A stretch of 64,000 nucleotides of DNA from JBMOLK01 sp049325575 (lineage in GTDB: Bacteria; Bacillota; Clostridia; Acetivibrionales; Acetivibrionaceae): assembly GCA_049325575.1 (NCBI GenBank), contig JBMOLK010000311.1:1-64000 (forward strand), given 5' to 3'. Position numbers and translations under genes: made by a program. The notes beneath the pieces were generated by a model. It saw nothing but the letters and a program-made list of their open reading frames with translations, was not told the DNA's origin and did no database searches. Positions within the stretch are counted from its first letter, which is position 1. The number at the start of each line of letters is the position of its first letter. Below, piece after piece: positions 55,048 to 62,949 of this stretch.

Positions 55048-56283
55048 GTGAAAAATATACTGTGTCTAGTAATGGCAGCTGTGGTAGCATCTTATTTTTT
55101 GGCAGGGTGTGTCAGCCAGAGTAGCAATCCGGGTTTGAGCCAGGATATATCAAGTGGAAGGAAGAATGTTAACTCAAGTGCTGCAGAGGGGAATATGAGG
55201 TTTGCGTTTGATATTTTCAGAAAACTTAATAATGAAGACAAAAAAGAGAATATCTTCATTTCGCCCCTTAGCATTTCTACTGCACTTTCCATGGTTTATC
55301 AGGGAGCAGAGGGTACAACCAGGGAAGCAATGGCCGCTGCTTTAGGATATGAAGGAATGCAAATAGAGAGGATAAATGAATACTACAAAAAAATTCTTAG
55401 AGCTTTAGAAGAGACTGATAAAAAAGTTCAGCTTAATATCGGGAATTCCATATGGCTAAGGCGTGGGGCAGAAATAAAGAAGGACTTCATATCTAGTAAC
55501 AAGGATGTCTTTAATGCCCAGGTCAAAACACTGGATTTTTCAAAGGATGAAGCAGCAGATGAAATCAATAACTGGGTTTCTGATTCTACAAAAGGGAAGA
55601 TACAAAAGATTATAAATCCCCCTATTCCGGAAGATGTTATGATGTATCTTTTAAATGCCATTTATTTTAAGGGAGAGTGGAAAGAGCAGTTTGATAAGAG
55701 CCAGACCTTCGCTTCCAAATTCAGGTCAGGGTCCGGAAAGAAGCAGGAAGTTATGATGATGAGAAGAAAAGGTGATATGGAGTATGGCAAGGGAGAAGAC
55801 TTTAAAGCAGTAAGACTGCCATATGGAGATGGAAAGATATCCATGTACTGTATACTGCCGGACGAAGGAATCTCAGTTGACAGCTTTATAAAAGAAATGG
55901 ATTCTGATAAGTGGAAGGGCATAAAACAAAGTATTTCAAAGACTGAAGATGTCATGCTTCAACTGCCGCGTTTTAAGATTGAATATGGTGCTAAGGATTT
56001 AAATAAAAGCTTGAGTGAACTGGGAATGGGTGAAGCCTTTAGTGAGTCTGCAAATTTTACAGGCATTAGCAAGAATGCTTTTATCAATAAGGTGGCCCAT
56101 AAAGCAGTAATTGAGGTAAATGAAGAGGGAAGTGAAGCAGCTGCGGTAACAACAGTTGTAGTATTCACAAGTGGTCTAGCGGACCCCATAAACTTTATTG
56201 CAGACAGGCCCTTTATATTCCTTATTGCAGATGAGGAGCATGATGCCATACTTTTTATGGGTAAGTTGTATAATGTGAAGTGA
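55048..56283 (+). CDS. lipoprotein serpin (serine/cysteine protease inhibitor), copy 1
   Basis: This serpin is 411 residues when started at GTG 55048, which has GGGAGG nine bases upstream; an ATG at 55018 has no such site. A signal peptide ends in lipobox LAGC, so the lipid-bearing Cys is residue 21 and the protein should sit on the outer face of the membrane. Serpin signatures: NIFISPLSISTALSMVYQGA, NAIYFKGEW, and the hinge EVNEEGSEAAA followed by the reactive loop and DRPFIFLI. The loop after the hinge reads VTTVVVFTSGLADP. With the same length and domain layout as the next gene it is a tandem duplicate. The likely role is to shield the cell or its enzymes from proteases. Confidence 0.9.
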   Translation: MKNILCLVMAAVVASYFLAGCVSQSSNPGLSQDISSGRKNVNSSAAEGNMRFAFDIFRKLNNEDKKENIFISPLSISTALSMVYQGAEGTTREAMAAALGYEGMQIERINEYYKKILRALEETDKKVQLNIGNSIWLRRGAEIKKDFISSNKDVFNAQVKTLDFSKDEAADEINNWVSDSTKGKIQKIINPPIPEDVMMYLLNAIYFKGEWKEQFDKSQTFASKFRSGSGKKQEVMMMRRKGDMEYGKGEDFKAVRLPYGDGKISMYCILPDEGISVDSFIKEMDSDKWKGIKQSISKTEDVMLQLPRFKIEYGAKDLNKSLSELGMGEAFSESANFTGISKNAFINKVAHKAVIEVNEEGSEAAAVTTVVVFTSGLADPINFIADRPFIFLIADEEHDAILFMGKLYNVK

Positions 56284-56378
56284 GGATGGTTACATTTTTA
56301 TCCATATTGACAAAAGAATAGGATGTTGTTATAATCTCACTTTATGATACGATAATAACCATATAGGGAGCTGAAACA

Positions 56379-57614
56379 ATGAAGAGATTAGTGAGTCTGA
56401 TAGCTTGTGTTGTACTGTCGACCGGTCTGTTGGTTGGATGCGTCAGCCAAAGCAGTAACGATCCTTTGACACAAAAATTGTCCTTTGATAAGGAGAAAAT
56501 AGATGCAGGTGTGGTTAATAGTAATTCGGGTTTTGCCCTTGAGATTTTTAAAAAGCTAAATAATGAGGATAAAAAAGAGAATATATTCATTTCACCCCTT
56601 AGTATCTCAGCAGCCCTTACCATGGCATATCAGGGCTCGGGGAGTACTACCAGGGATGCAATGGCCAAAGCCTTAGGCTATGAAGGTTTGGCTATAGAGC
56701 AGATTAACGAAAGCTATAAAAACCTTATAAGGTATCTGGTGCAAGTTGACAAAAAAGTTCAGCTAAATATCAGTAATTCTATCTGGATTAGAGATGGAGA
56801 GACTGTCAGAGAGGACTTTTTATCTTTGAATAAGGATGTATTTAACGCACGTGCCGAAGCACTTGACTTTTCCAAAGAAAGTTCGGTGAATGAAATAAAC
56901 AATTGGATATCTAATTCTACAAAGGGTAAAATTCAAAAGGTGATAGATTCTCCAATACCTGACGATACTATAATGTATCTTATTAACGCTATTTATTTTA
57001 AAGGACAATGGACAGAGCAGTTTGATAAAAAGAAGACTTTTTCTTCAAAGTTTCAAACAGATGATGGAAGCAAACAGGAAGTTATGATGATGAACAGGAA
57101 GGGCGATATTGAGTATGGTCAGGGAGAAGACTTCAAGGTAGTAAGGCTTCCTTATGGCAGTGGAAAGACGTCCATGTACTGTATTCTTCCGGGTGAAGAT
57201 ACTTCGATTAATGATTTTATAGAGGGTATGGACATAAATAAATGGAAAACAATCAAAGAAAGTGTTTCAAAGACTGAAGATGTCATACTTCAGTTACCGC
57301 GTTTTAAGACTGAATACGGAATAAAGAACCTAAAGGATAGTTTAACAGCCCTTGGGATGGGTGAAGCCTTCAGTGAGCAGGCTGACTTTTCTGGAATAAG
57401 TGAGGATGTCTCCATAAGCAGGGTGCTTCATAAAGCGGTTATTGAGGTAAATGAAGAGGGAAGTGAAGCGGCAGGCGTGACAGTTGTTGAAATGAACAAA
57501 TTAGCTGTTATGGACCCCATAACCTTTATTGCAGATAGGCCTTTTATATTCCTTATTACAGATGACGAGACGGGATCAATACTGTTTATGGGTAAATTAT
57601 ATGATGTAGGTTAG
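56379..57614 (+). CDS. lipoprotein serpin, copy 2
   Basis: This 411-residue paralogue of the preceding gene has lipobox LVGC (Cys 21), NIFISPLSISAALTMAYQGS, NAIYFKGQW and hinge EVNEEGSEAAG. The reactive loop differs, reading VTVVEMNKLAVMDP, so the scissile residue and the protease target probably differ from copy 1. The spacing between the two genes is 95 bases with a separate ribosome binding site (GGGAGC). A hairpin terminator follows. Confidence 0.9.
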   Translation: MKRLVSLIACVVLSTGLLVGCVSQSSNDPLTQKLSFDKEKIDAGVVNSNSGFALEIFKKLNNEDKKENIFISPLSISAALTMAYQGSGSTTRDAMAKALGYEGLAIEQINESYKNLIRYLVQVDKKVQLNISNSIWIRDGETVREDFLSLNKDVFNARAEALDFSKESSVNEINNWISNSTKGKIQKVIDSPIPDDTIMYLINAIYFKGQWTEQFDKKKTFSSKFQTDDGSKQEVMMMNRKGDIEYGQGEDFKVVRLPYGSGKTSMYCILPGEDTSINDFIEGMDINKWKTIKESVSKTEDVILQLPRFKTEYGIKNLKDSLTALGMGEAFSEQADFSGISEDVSISRVLHKAVIEVNEEGSEAAGVTVVEMNKLAVMDPITFIADRPFIFLITDDETGSILFMGKLYDVG

Positions 57615-57624
57615 GTACACGTAT

Positions 57625-57662
57625 AAAAGCCAGGCACCGATAATAGAGTGCCTGGCTTTTTT
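57625..57662. terminator. bidirectional terminator between convergent genes
   Basis: AAAAGCCAGGCAC pairs perfectly with GTGCCTGGCTTTT and both sides carry A- or T-runs. It ends the serpin gene on the plus strand and the metal ATPase gene on the minus strand. Confidence 0.9.
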
Positions 57663-57683
57663 ATCACCGGGCATGTTTTGCAA

Positions 57684-59792
57684 CTAAAGCTTATCAACCT
57701 TCATAACCCTCATTGAATTCAAGACTGCCAGCAGGGCAACCCCTACATCTGCGAATACTGCTTCCCACATGGTGGCAATTCCGCCAGCCCCCATCAAAAG
57801 GACAATTCCTTTTACACCTAAAGCAAATACTATATTCTGCCATATTATTATCCGGGTCCTTTTTGCAATTCTTATAGCACTTACAAGCTTTGAAGGCTCA
57901 TCAGTCATCAGAACTACATCAGCGGCTTCAATTGCTGCATCAGAACCAAGGCCACCCATTGCTACGCCTATATCTGCCCTTGCAAGTACAGGGGCATCGT
58001 TTATACCGTCACCCACAAAGACCAGCTTTCCCCGGGAAGTTTTTCCCTTATCAAGAAGTTCGACTTTTTCAACCTTCTCATGAGGAAGAAGCTCAGCATG
58101 TACCTCGTCAACACCTAATTCTTTGCCTACCTTTTCTGCTGCTGATTTGCGGTCACCGGTCAGCATGGCAAGACTTCTTACACCAATACTTTTAAGCTCT
58201 CTAAGAGCATTCTTGGAATCCTCTTTTATTTCATCAGAAATTACAATATGACCTGCGTAGCTTTTATCAACTGCCAAATGGACTATTGTTCCAAAGGAGT
58301 CTGTTTCTTCAAACTTAATATTTTGGGCTTTCATCAGTTTGGTGTTTCCTGCATATATTTCTTTACCTCCTGCTTTAACCCTTATACCATGACCTGAAAT
58401 TTCATCATAACTTTCTATTATATTTTTATCTATTTCCTTTCCATAGGCCTTCATAATGGAAAGCGCTATAGGGTGATTTGAATAGCTTTCCGAGATGGCT
58501 GCGTACTCCAGTAAAGCGTCTTTGGTAAGACTACCATAAGGTACAATTTCAGTTACCTTAAACACTCCCTTTGTCAATGTACCTGTCTTGTCAAATACTA
58601 CAGTATCTACATTGTTCAACGCTTCAAGGTAATTACTGCCTTTAATCAGTATTCCATTCCTGGAAGCACCCCCGATACCGCCGAAGAAGCCTAAAGGAAT
58701 AGAGATCACAAGGGCGCATGGGCATGAAATTACCAGGAATATTAAAGCCCTGTACAACCACTGGGAAAATGATGCGCCAGGTATCAGAAGCGGCGGAATT
58801 ACAGCCAAAGCAGCCGATGTAATAACTACAATAGGGGTGTAGTATCTTGCAAACTTTGTGATGAAGTTCTCGGTAGGTGCTTTCCTACTGCTGGCATTTT
58901 GCACCAGGTCCAGGATTTTTGACACCGTAGATTCACTGAACTCTTTTGTTACCTCAATAGTTAGAAGACCACTTTTATTCACAAACCCTGACAATATATC
59001 ATTTCCTGTTTCAACCTCCCTGGGCAGTGCTTCACCTGTCAGCGCAGAGGTATCAACCATAGACTTTCCATCAATTATTTTGCCGTCCAGGGGTACTCTC
59101 TCCCCAGGCTTCACTACGATAACATCACCTATGGCTATGTCATTGGGAGAGACCCTTCTGATACTATCTCCGGTTTTAAGATTCGCGTAGTCGGGACGTA
59201 TATCCATAAGATCTCTGATGGATTTTCTTGACCGGTTTACGGCGAAATCCTGGAATAGTTCTCCTACCTGGTAGAAAAGCATAACTGCTACCCCTTCAGG
59301 GAACTCGCCGATAGCAAAGGCACCCACTGTAGCAATAGCCATAAGGAAATTTTCATCAAATACCTGCCCTCTCGCAATATTGCGCAACGCTTTTAATATT
59401 ACTTCGCTTCCGATCAGAAAATAGCTTACAAGAAACAGGGTTAGCTCAGACCATAGAGGTAAGCTAAGTAATACTGCTGTACCAAAGAACAAAGATCCTG
59501 TTGCAAGTCTTAGAAGTTCTAACTTGTTTAACTTGCTTTCAGCATCGGCTTTTATATTCCTGCCTTCAACTACATTAATACCGCGCTCTATACTTTTGGC
59601 TATTCTTGCAGCTTCTTTTGTGATTCTTTCAGCATCACTTAGGCTGTTTAACTCTAATGTGAGTTTTTTTGACACGAAGTTTACCGTAGCATTTTTTACG
59701 CCATCAATATCTTTAACTTTTGTTTCAATCTTTACTGCACAGTTGGCACAGTCCAGGCCTTCCAGTATAAACTCTTTTTTTGCCACCTTCAT
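57684..59792 (-). CDS. cadA: heavy-metal P-type ATPase (Cd/Zn/Pb efflux)
   Basis: This P1B-type ATPase of 702 residues has an N-terminal metal-binding domain (LDCANCAVKIE, GMxCxxC-like), the membrane metal site ISCPCALVIS, phosphorylation motif FDKTGTLTKG, SYSNHPIALS (the HP locus) and MLTGDRKSAAEKVG, GDGINDAPVLARAD. The CPC motif and neighbouring repressor point to Zn, Cd or Pb export. It lies 21 bases after an ArsR-type gene and forms a cad-like operon with it. Confidence 0.92.
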   Translation of the reverse strand: MKVAKKEFILEGLDCANCAVKIETKVKDIDGVKNATVNFVSKKLTLELNSLSDAERITKEAARIAKSIERGINVVEGRNIKADAESKLNKLELLRLATGSLFFGTAVLLSLPLWSELTLFLVSYFLIGSEVILKALRNIARGQVFDENFLMAIATVGAFAIGEFPEGVAVMLFYQVGELFQDFAVNRSRKSIRDLMDIRPDYANLKTGDSIRRVSPNDIAIGDVIVVKPGERVPLDGKIIDGKSMVDTSALTGEALPREVETGNDILSGFVNKSGLLTIEVTKEFSESTVSKILDLVQNASSRKAPTENFITKFARYYTPIVVITSAALAVIPPLLIPGASFSQWLYRALIFLVISCPCALVISIPLGFFGGIGGASRNGILIKGSNYLEALNNVDTVVFDKTGTLTKGVFKVTEIVPYGSLTKDALLEYAAISESYSNHPIALSIMKAYGKEIDKNIIESYDEISGHGIRVKAGGKEIYAGNTKLMKAQNIKFEETDSFGTIVHLAVDKSYAGHIVISDEIKEDSKNALRELKSIGVRSLAMLTGDRKSAAEKVGKELGVDEVHAELLPHEKVEKVELLDKGKTSRGKLVFVGDGINDAPVLARADIGVAMGGLGSDAAIEAADVVLMTDEPSKLVSAIRIAKRTRIIIWQNIVFALGVKGIVLLMGAGGIATMWEAVFADVGVALLAVLNSMRVMKVDKL

Positions 59793-59813
59793 TTTAAACC
59801 CCTACTTTCGGTA

Positions 59814-60182
59814 TCATTTTTCTGTAATATGCGAATACCCCTGGTCAAATATTTGCTTTATATGTTCGTCATCCAGCGAATAGTATACAACTTTGCCTTC
59901 TTTTCTATACTTGACAAGCCTGGCTTGCTTTAGGACCCTAAGCTGGTGGGAAATTGCCGACTGTGTCATATTAAGAAGGACTGCTATATCGCAAACGCAC
60001 ATTTCGGAAGCGAATAAAGCATAGAGTATTTTTATTCTTGTAGTATCCCCAAAAACCTTGAAAAGCTCTGCAAGATCGTACAGCTCTTCTTCATGGGGCA
60101 TGTTTTCTCTAACTCTGTCTACCACTTCTTCATGTATAACGTTACAGTCACACCTATCAAACTCAAGTTTATTGGCTGCCAT
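59814..60182 (-). CDS. cadC: ArsR/SmtB-family metal-sensing repressor (CadC-like)
   Basis: This protein of 122 residues has a winged helix (LFKVFGDTTRIKILYALFASEMCVCDIA, MTQSAISHQLRVLKQARLVK) typical of SmtB/CadC. Metal ligands are suggested by N-terminal Cys residues (RCDCNV), the CVCD in the recognition region, and C-terminal Asp/His (YYSLDDEHIKQIF, GYSHI). Known family members leave the operator when they bind Cd, Pb or Zn. It is the first gene of the operon with the ATPase and has an SmtB-like operator upstream. Confidence 0.9.
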   Translation of the reverse strand: MAANKLEFDRCDCNVIHEEVVDRVRENMPHEEELYDLAELFKVFGDTTRIKILYALFASEMCVCDIAVLLNMTQSAISHQLRVLKQARLVKYRKEGKVVYYSLDDEHIKQIFDQGYSHITEK

Positions 60183-60217
60183 TTTTGACCTCCGTACTTT
60201 TTATTAACTTGAACATA

Positions 60218-60275
60218 TGAATAACTGTTCATGTATTATATTAACATTATATGTTATCTTAGATAAAAGTGTCAA
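60218..60275 (-). promoter_or_regulatory. promoter and SmtB/CadC-type operator of the metal efflux operon
   Basis: On the minus strand TTGACA (60270-60275) and TATAAT (60246-60251) are exact boxes 18 bases apart. Just downstream lies the dyad TGAACAGTTATTCA (60218-60231), which matches the TGAA-N6-TTCA core of SmtB/CadC operators. Repressor bound here would block transcription of the repressor-ATPase operon. Confidence 0.8.
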
Positions 60276-60340
60276 TACAAATATACTTGTATTTTATTTG
60301 GAGCATTTGATGTGCTTATACAAAAAACCGGATATCAAAA

Positions 60341-60370
60341 GAAGAAAAGGCATGATCTTCCGACCATGCC
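60341..60370 (-). terminator. terminator after the RiPP precursor gene
   Basis: On the minus strand GGCATGGTC, GGAA loop, GATCATGCC, then TTTTCTTC. It ends the RiPP operon 23 bases after the precursor stop codon. Confidence 0.8.
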
Positions 60371-60392
60371 CAAAACGACAGACAAAACTACT

Positions 60393-60662
60393 CTACTCAA
60401 TTGGTACTATTCCGTACACCGGCTGAGGTTCAGGCATTATTCCATATAACGGCTGTGGCTGTGATACAGGTGGAATGCCATACTTTACTACAGGAACACC
60501 ATATTCAGGTGCAGGCATTATACCATACTTGAGAGTAGGAACGCTTGGCTGGTAGGCATAATTCTTCTGACATGCAATATAGAATGTTCCGCCACCAGTC
60601 ATTTCCATAAGCTCTTCATCTGTCAATTCTTTACCGATTTTTAGTTCTTTTGATTCTGACAT
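60393..60662 (-). CDS. RiPP precursor peptide with repeated X-Tyr-Gly motifs
   Basis: This 89-residue peptide gene is preceded by AGGGGGGTG. The leader (1-24) is acidic and ends ELTDEELMEMTGG, a double-glycine site as cut by C39 peptidases. The core (from Gly 25) starts GTFYIACQKNYAYQ and is then proline-rich with five units: KYGIMP (Tyr 46), EYGVP (54), KYGIPP (61), LYGIMP (73) and VYGIVP (83). The exporter-peptidase and radical SAM maturase genes lie directly upstream on the same strand. X-Y-G is the motif acted on by PlpX-type radical SAM spliceases, which remove a tyramine unit and leave an alpha-keto-beta-amino residue. Whether this enzyme does so, or makes a Tyr crosslink or epimer, cannot be told from sequence alone. 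Confidence 0.85.
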   Translation of the reverse strand: MSESKELKIGKELTDEELMEMTGGGTFYIACQKNYAYQPSVPTLKYGIMPAPEYGVPVVKYGIPPVSQPQPLYGIMPEPQPVYGIVPIE

Positions 60663-60682
60663 AGTTTCACCCCCCTTATTTG

Positions 60683-60712
60683 ATTATAGTTTTGATTTTA
60701 TATGCTCCACAA
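60683..60712 (-). promoter_or_regulatory. possible separate promoter for the precursor gene
   Basis: On the minus strand TTGTGG (60707-60712) and TATAAT (60683-60688) are 18 bases apart, upstream of the precursor start. A weak AT-rich hairpin (AAAAAACAC with GTGTTTTT, 60711-60741) lies between the exporter stop and this site. Extra precursor transcription relative to the enzymes would make sense. Confidence 0.45.
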
Positions 60713-60761
60713 AAAACACTTTATATCTTTACGTGTTTTTATGGAATGATAAGCAGTTTAG

Positions 60762-62939
60762 TTAAATGAAGGCCTTAAGATGATACTGCTGCCACATACT
60801 GTTGTAATAGCCCCCCAATTCAACTAATTCTTCATGAGTTCCATGCTCAACAATTTTTCCTTTTTCCATTACAAAAATTTCATCGCAGTTCATAACTGTA
60901 TTCAGTCGGTGAGCTATTATAATGACAGTCATACCACTTCCGATATGATTAATAGTATCTTTGATATGACTTTCTGTGACGGTATCCAGGTTGCTGGTGG
61001 CTTCGTCCATGATTATTATATCCGGCTTTTTTAATATAGCTCTTGCTATGGCAATTCTTTGCTTTTGTCCCTCGGACAGGTTTACTCCATTTTCCTGAAG
61101 GAATGTGTCATACTTAAAAGGCAGGTCTTCTATGAAATCGTGAGCCTTTGCCATTTTTGATGCGTTAATTATTTCTTCCATATCAACACTATCCAAACCA
61201 AAGCAGATATTTTCTTTGACTGTGCCACTAAAAATGAAGATATCCTGTGAAATAAAGGCTATCTTTCTTCGCAGGAAATCCAGATTGATATCATTTATAT
61301 TATGGTCCGCTATCGATATTTCTCCGTTTTCCGGACTGTAGAAATTCATTAAAAGCTTTGCCAGAGTGGTTTTGCCCGATCCGCTTTCACCTACCAGTGC
61401 AACCTTTTTACCTTCCGGTATGACAAGGCTTATGTTTCTTAAAACAAGCTGTCTTGCCCCATACCTGAAGTCCACGTTTTTGAACTCAATATCTCCTTTT
61501 AGCGATGTTAAATGAACTTTGTTTTCTTTGCTGTAGTTTTTCTCTATTTCAAGATCCAGTATTTCTCCCAGTCTGCTTGAGGCGACTACTGCTGTCTGTA
61601 TCAGCGGCTGAAGGTCAATAAGGTTTCTTATGGGAACAAGGAAATAAACCAGGAGTGCGTTAAAGGCCAGAAGCTGCCCGGGACTCATTCTTCCTTCCAT
61701 GATATTGTATGTCCCTACCCATAATATAAGTATTCCCCCAAGGCCGGCAGTGAGACCTGTAAGTGAAGAAAGGGAAATCCTGATTAAGCTGCCTTTGAAG
61801 GTGCTTGCCATAAGTTTATCAAGCTTTTTTTCAGTGTTAACCCGGGTTTTTGTTTCTGAATTAAAAGCTTTAACAGTCTCAATCCCTTTAATAGACTCAA
61901 CAAGATTGGAAGTAAGCTGTGCATTATCTTCCATGATTATTCTGTTTGCCTTTTTTATCGGTCTGTTAAAGGAGACTACAATTATACCGTAAAGTATTAC
62001 TATGCCAACTGTTATTAAAAAAAGGGACCTGTTTTGCATATAGAGGATTATCCCTCCGGCTGCAGCCATAATGGTGTCGATCATTATGGTTAGGGTAGCC
62101 CCCGAAATAGCTTCCCGTATTCTGGATGCATCCAGGAATCTTGATATGATCTCTCCTGTTTTTCTGGAACTGAAGAAGCTCATGGGAAGCTTTAATACAT
62201 GAAGGTAATACTCCATCATTATAGACTTGTCAATTTTTATACTAAGTCTTGTTATTAAAAAACTTCTATAAAAATTAAGAAGAATTTGAAGAAGAAAAAT
62301 GGCAGCAAAACCCATTGAGACCGTATGAAGGTTATTAAGCTTGTTAAACTTTATAAGATCATCAAAAAGATATTTTATATAAAATGAACCCAAAAGTCCA
62401 AGTACAGTGTACAGCATGGAAGCAAGGAAGATGTACACTAAGGTGGCTTTTAACGGTTTTAGAAGTCCAAGGAATCTGAAAATTCCTTTGGTATGATTCC
62501 CCTTTTTAAAGCCTTCACCCGGTTCAAGCAAAATAAGGCCGCCTGTCCACATACTGACGAACTTGTCTAGTGTGTACTTCACTATTCCCTTATCCGGATC
62601 GGCAGCTATAATGCCGTCCTTTTTTATTGAATAAACAACCACAAAATGAAAGAGCATATCGTCGTTGACTATATTAGCTATTGCCGGCAGCTTGAACTCT
62701 GACATAAGGTCCTCTTTTGCCGCTTTGACTCCTTTAGCAGTGAATCCCAGATTCTTTGCAGCCCTAACCAATCCATAGGCATTTGTTCCTTGGGTATCGG
62801 TACCGGCCATCTGGCGAATTTGCGTTATTGATATTTTAAGGCCATAATACTGTGAGATACTTGCCAGGCACGCAGCTCCACAGTCAGTAGTATCGTGCTG
62901 CCTTATACACACATAGTTTTTTAACAATTGCTCCAGCAT
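60762..62939 (-). CDS. peptidase-containing ABC transporter (C39 peptidase, PCAT type)
   Basis: This bacteriocin-type exporter is 725 residues from the ATG at 62939, chosen because AGGAGAG lies just upstream and because a longer reading would overlap the maturase gene. The N-terminal C39 peptidase has the catalytic Cys in HDTTDCGAAC (near 20), His in LFHFVVVYS and Asp in AADPDKG. A six-helix membrane domain (about 155-430) and a nucleotide-binding domain follow (GESGSGKTT, LSEGQKQRIAIARA, IIIMDEATSNLD). It should cut the precursor after its double glycine and export the core. It is 10 bases after the maturase stop. Confidence 0.92.
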   Translation of the reverse strand: MLEQLLKNYVCIRQHDTTDCGAACLASISQYYGLKISITQIRQMAGTDTQGTNAYGLVRAAKNLGFTAKGVKAAKEDLMSEFKLPAIANIVNDDMLFHFVVVYSIKKDGIIAADPDKGIVKYTLDKFVSMWTGGLILLEPGEGFKKGNHTKGIFRFLGLLKPLKATLVYIFLASMLYTVLGLLGSFYIKYLFDDLIKFNKLNNLHTVSMGFAAIFLLQILLNFYRSFLITRLSIKIDKSIMMEYYLHVLKLPMSFFSSRKTGEIISRFLDASRIREAISGATLTIMIDTIMAAAGGIILYMQNRSLFLITVGIVILYGIIVVSFNRPIKKANRIIMEDNAQLTSNLVESIKGIETVKAFNSETKTRVNTEKKLDKLMASTFKGSLIRISLSSLTGLTAGLGGILILWVGTYNIMEGRMSPGQLLAFNALLVYFLVPIRNLIDLQPLIQTAVVASSRLGEILDLEIEKNYSKENKVHLTSLKGDIEFKNVDFRYGARQLVLRNISLVIPEGKKVALVGESGSGKTTLAKLLMNFYSPENGEISIADHNINDINLDFLRRKIAFISQDIFIFSGTVKENICFGLDSVDMEEIINASKMAKAHDFIEDLPFKYDTFLQENGVNLSEGQKQRIAIARAILKKPDIIIMDEATSNLDTVTESHIKDTINHIGSGMTVIIIAHRLNTVMNCDEIFVMEKGKIVEHGTHEELVELGGYYNSMWQQYHLKAFI

Positions 62940-62949
62940 GCTATCTCTC

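Noticed and set aside
60217..60426. 69-codon plus-strand frame between the repressor and RiPP genes
   Set aside because: It covers the operator, promoter and terminator of minus-strand genes and has no supporting signal.
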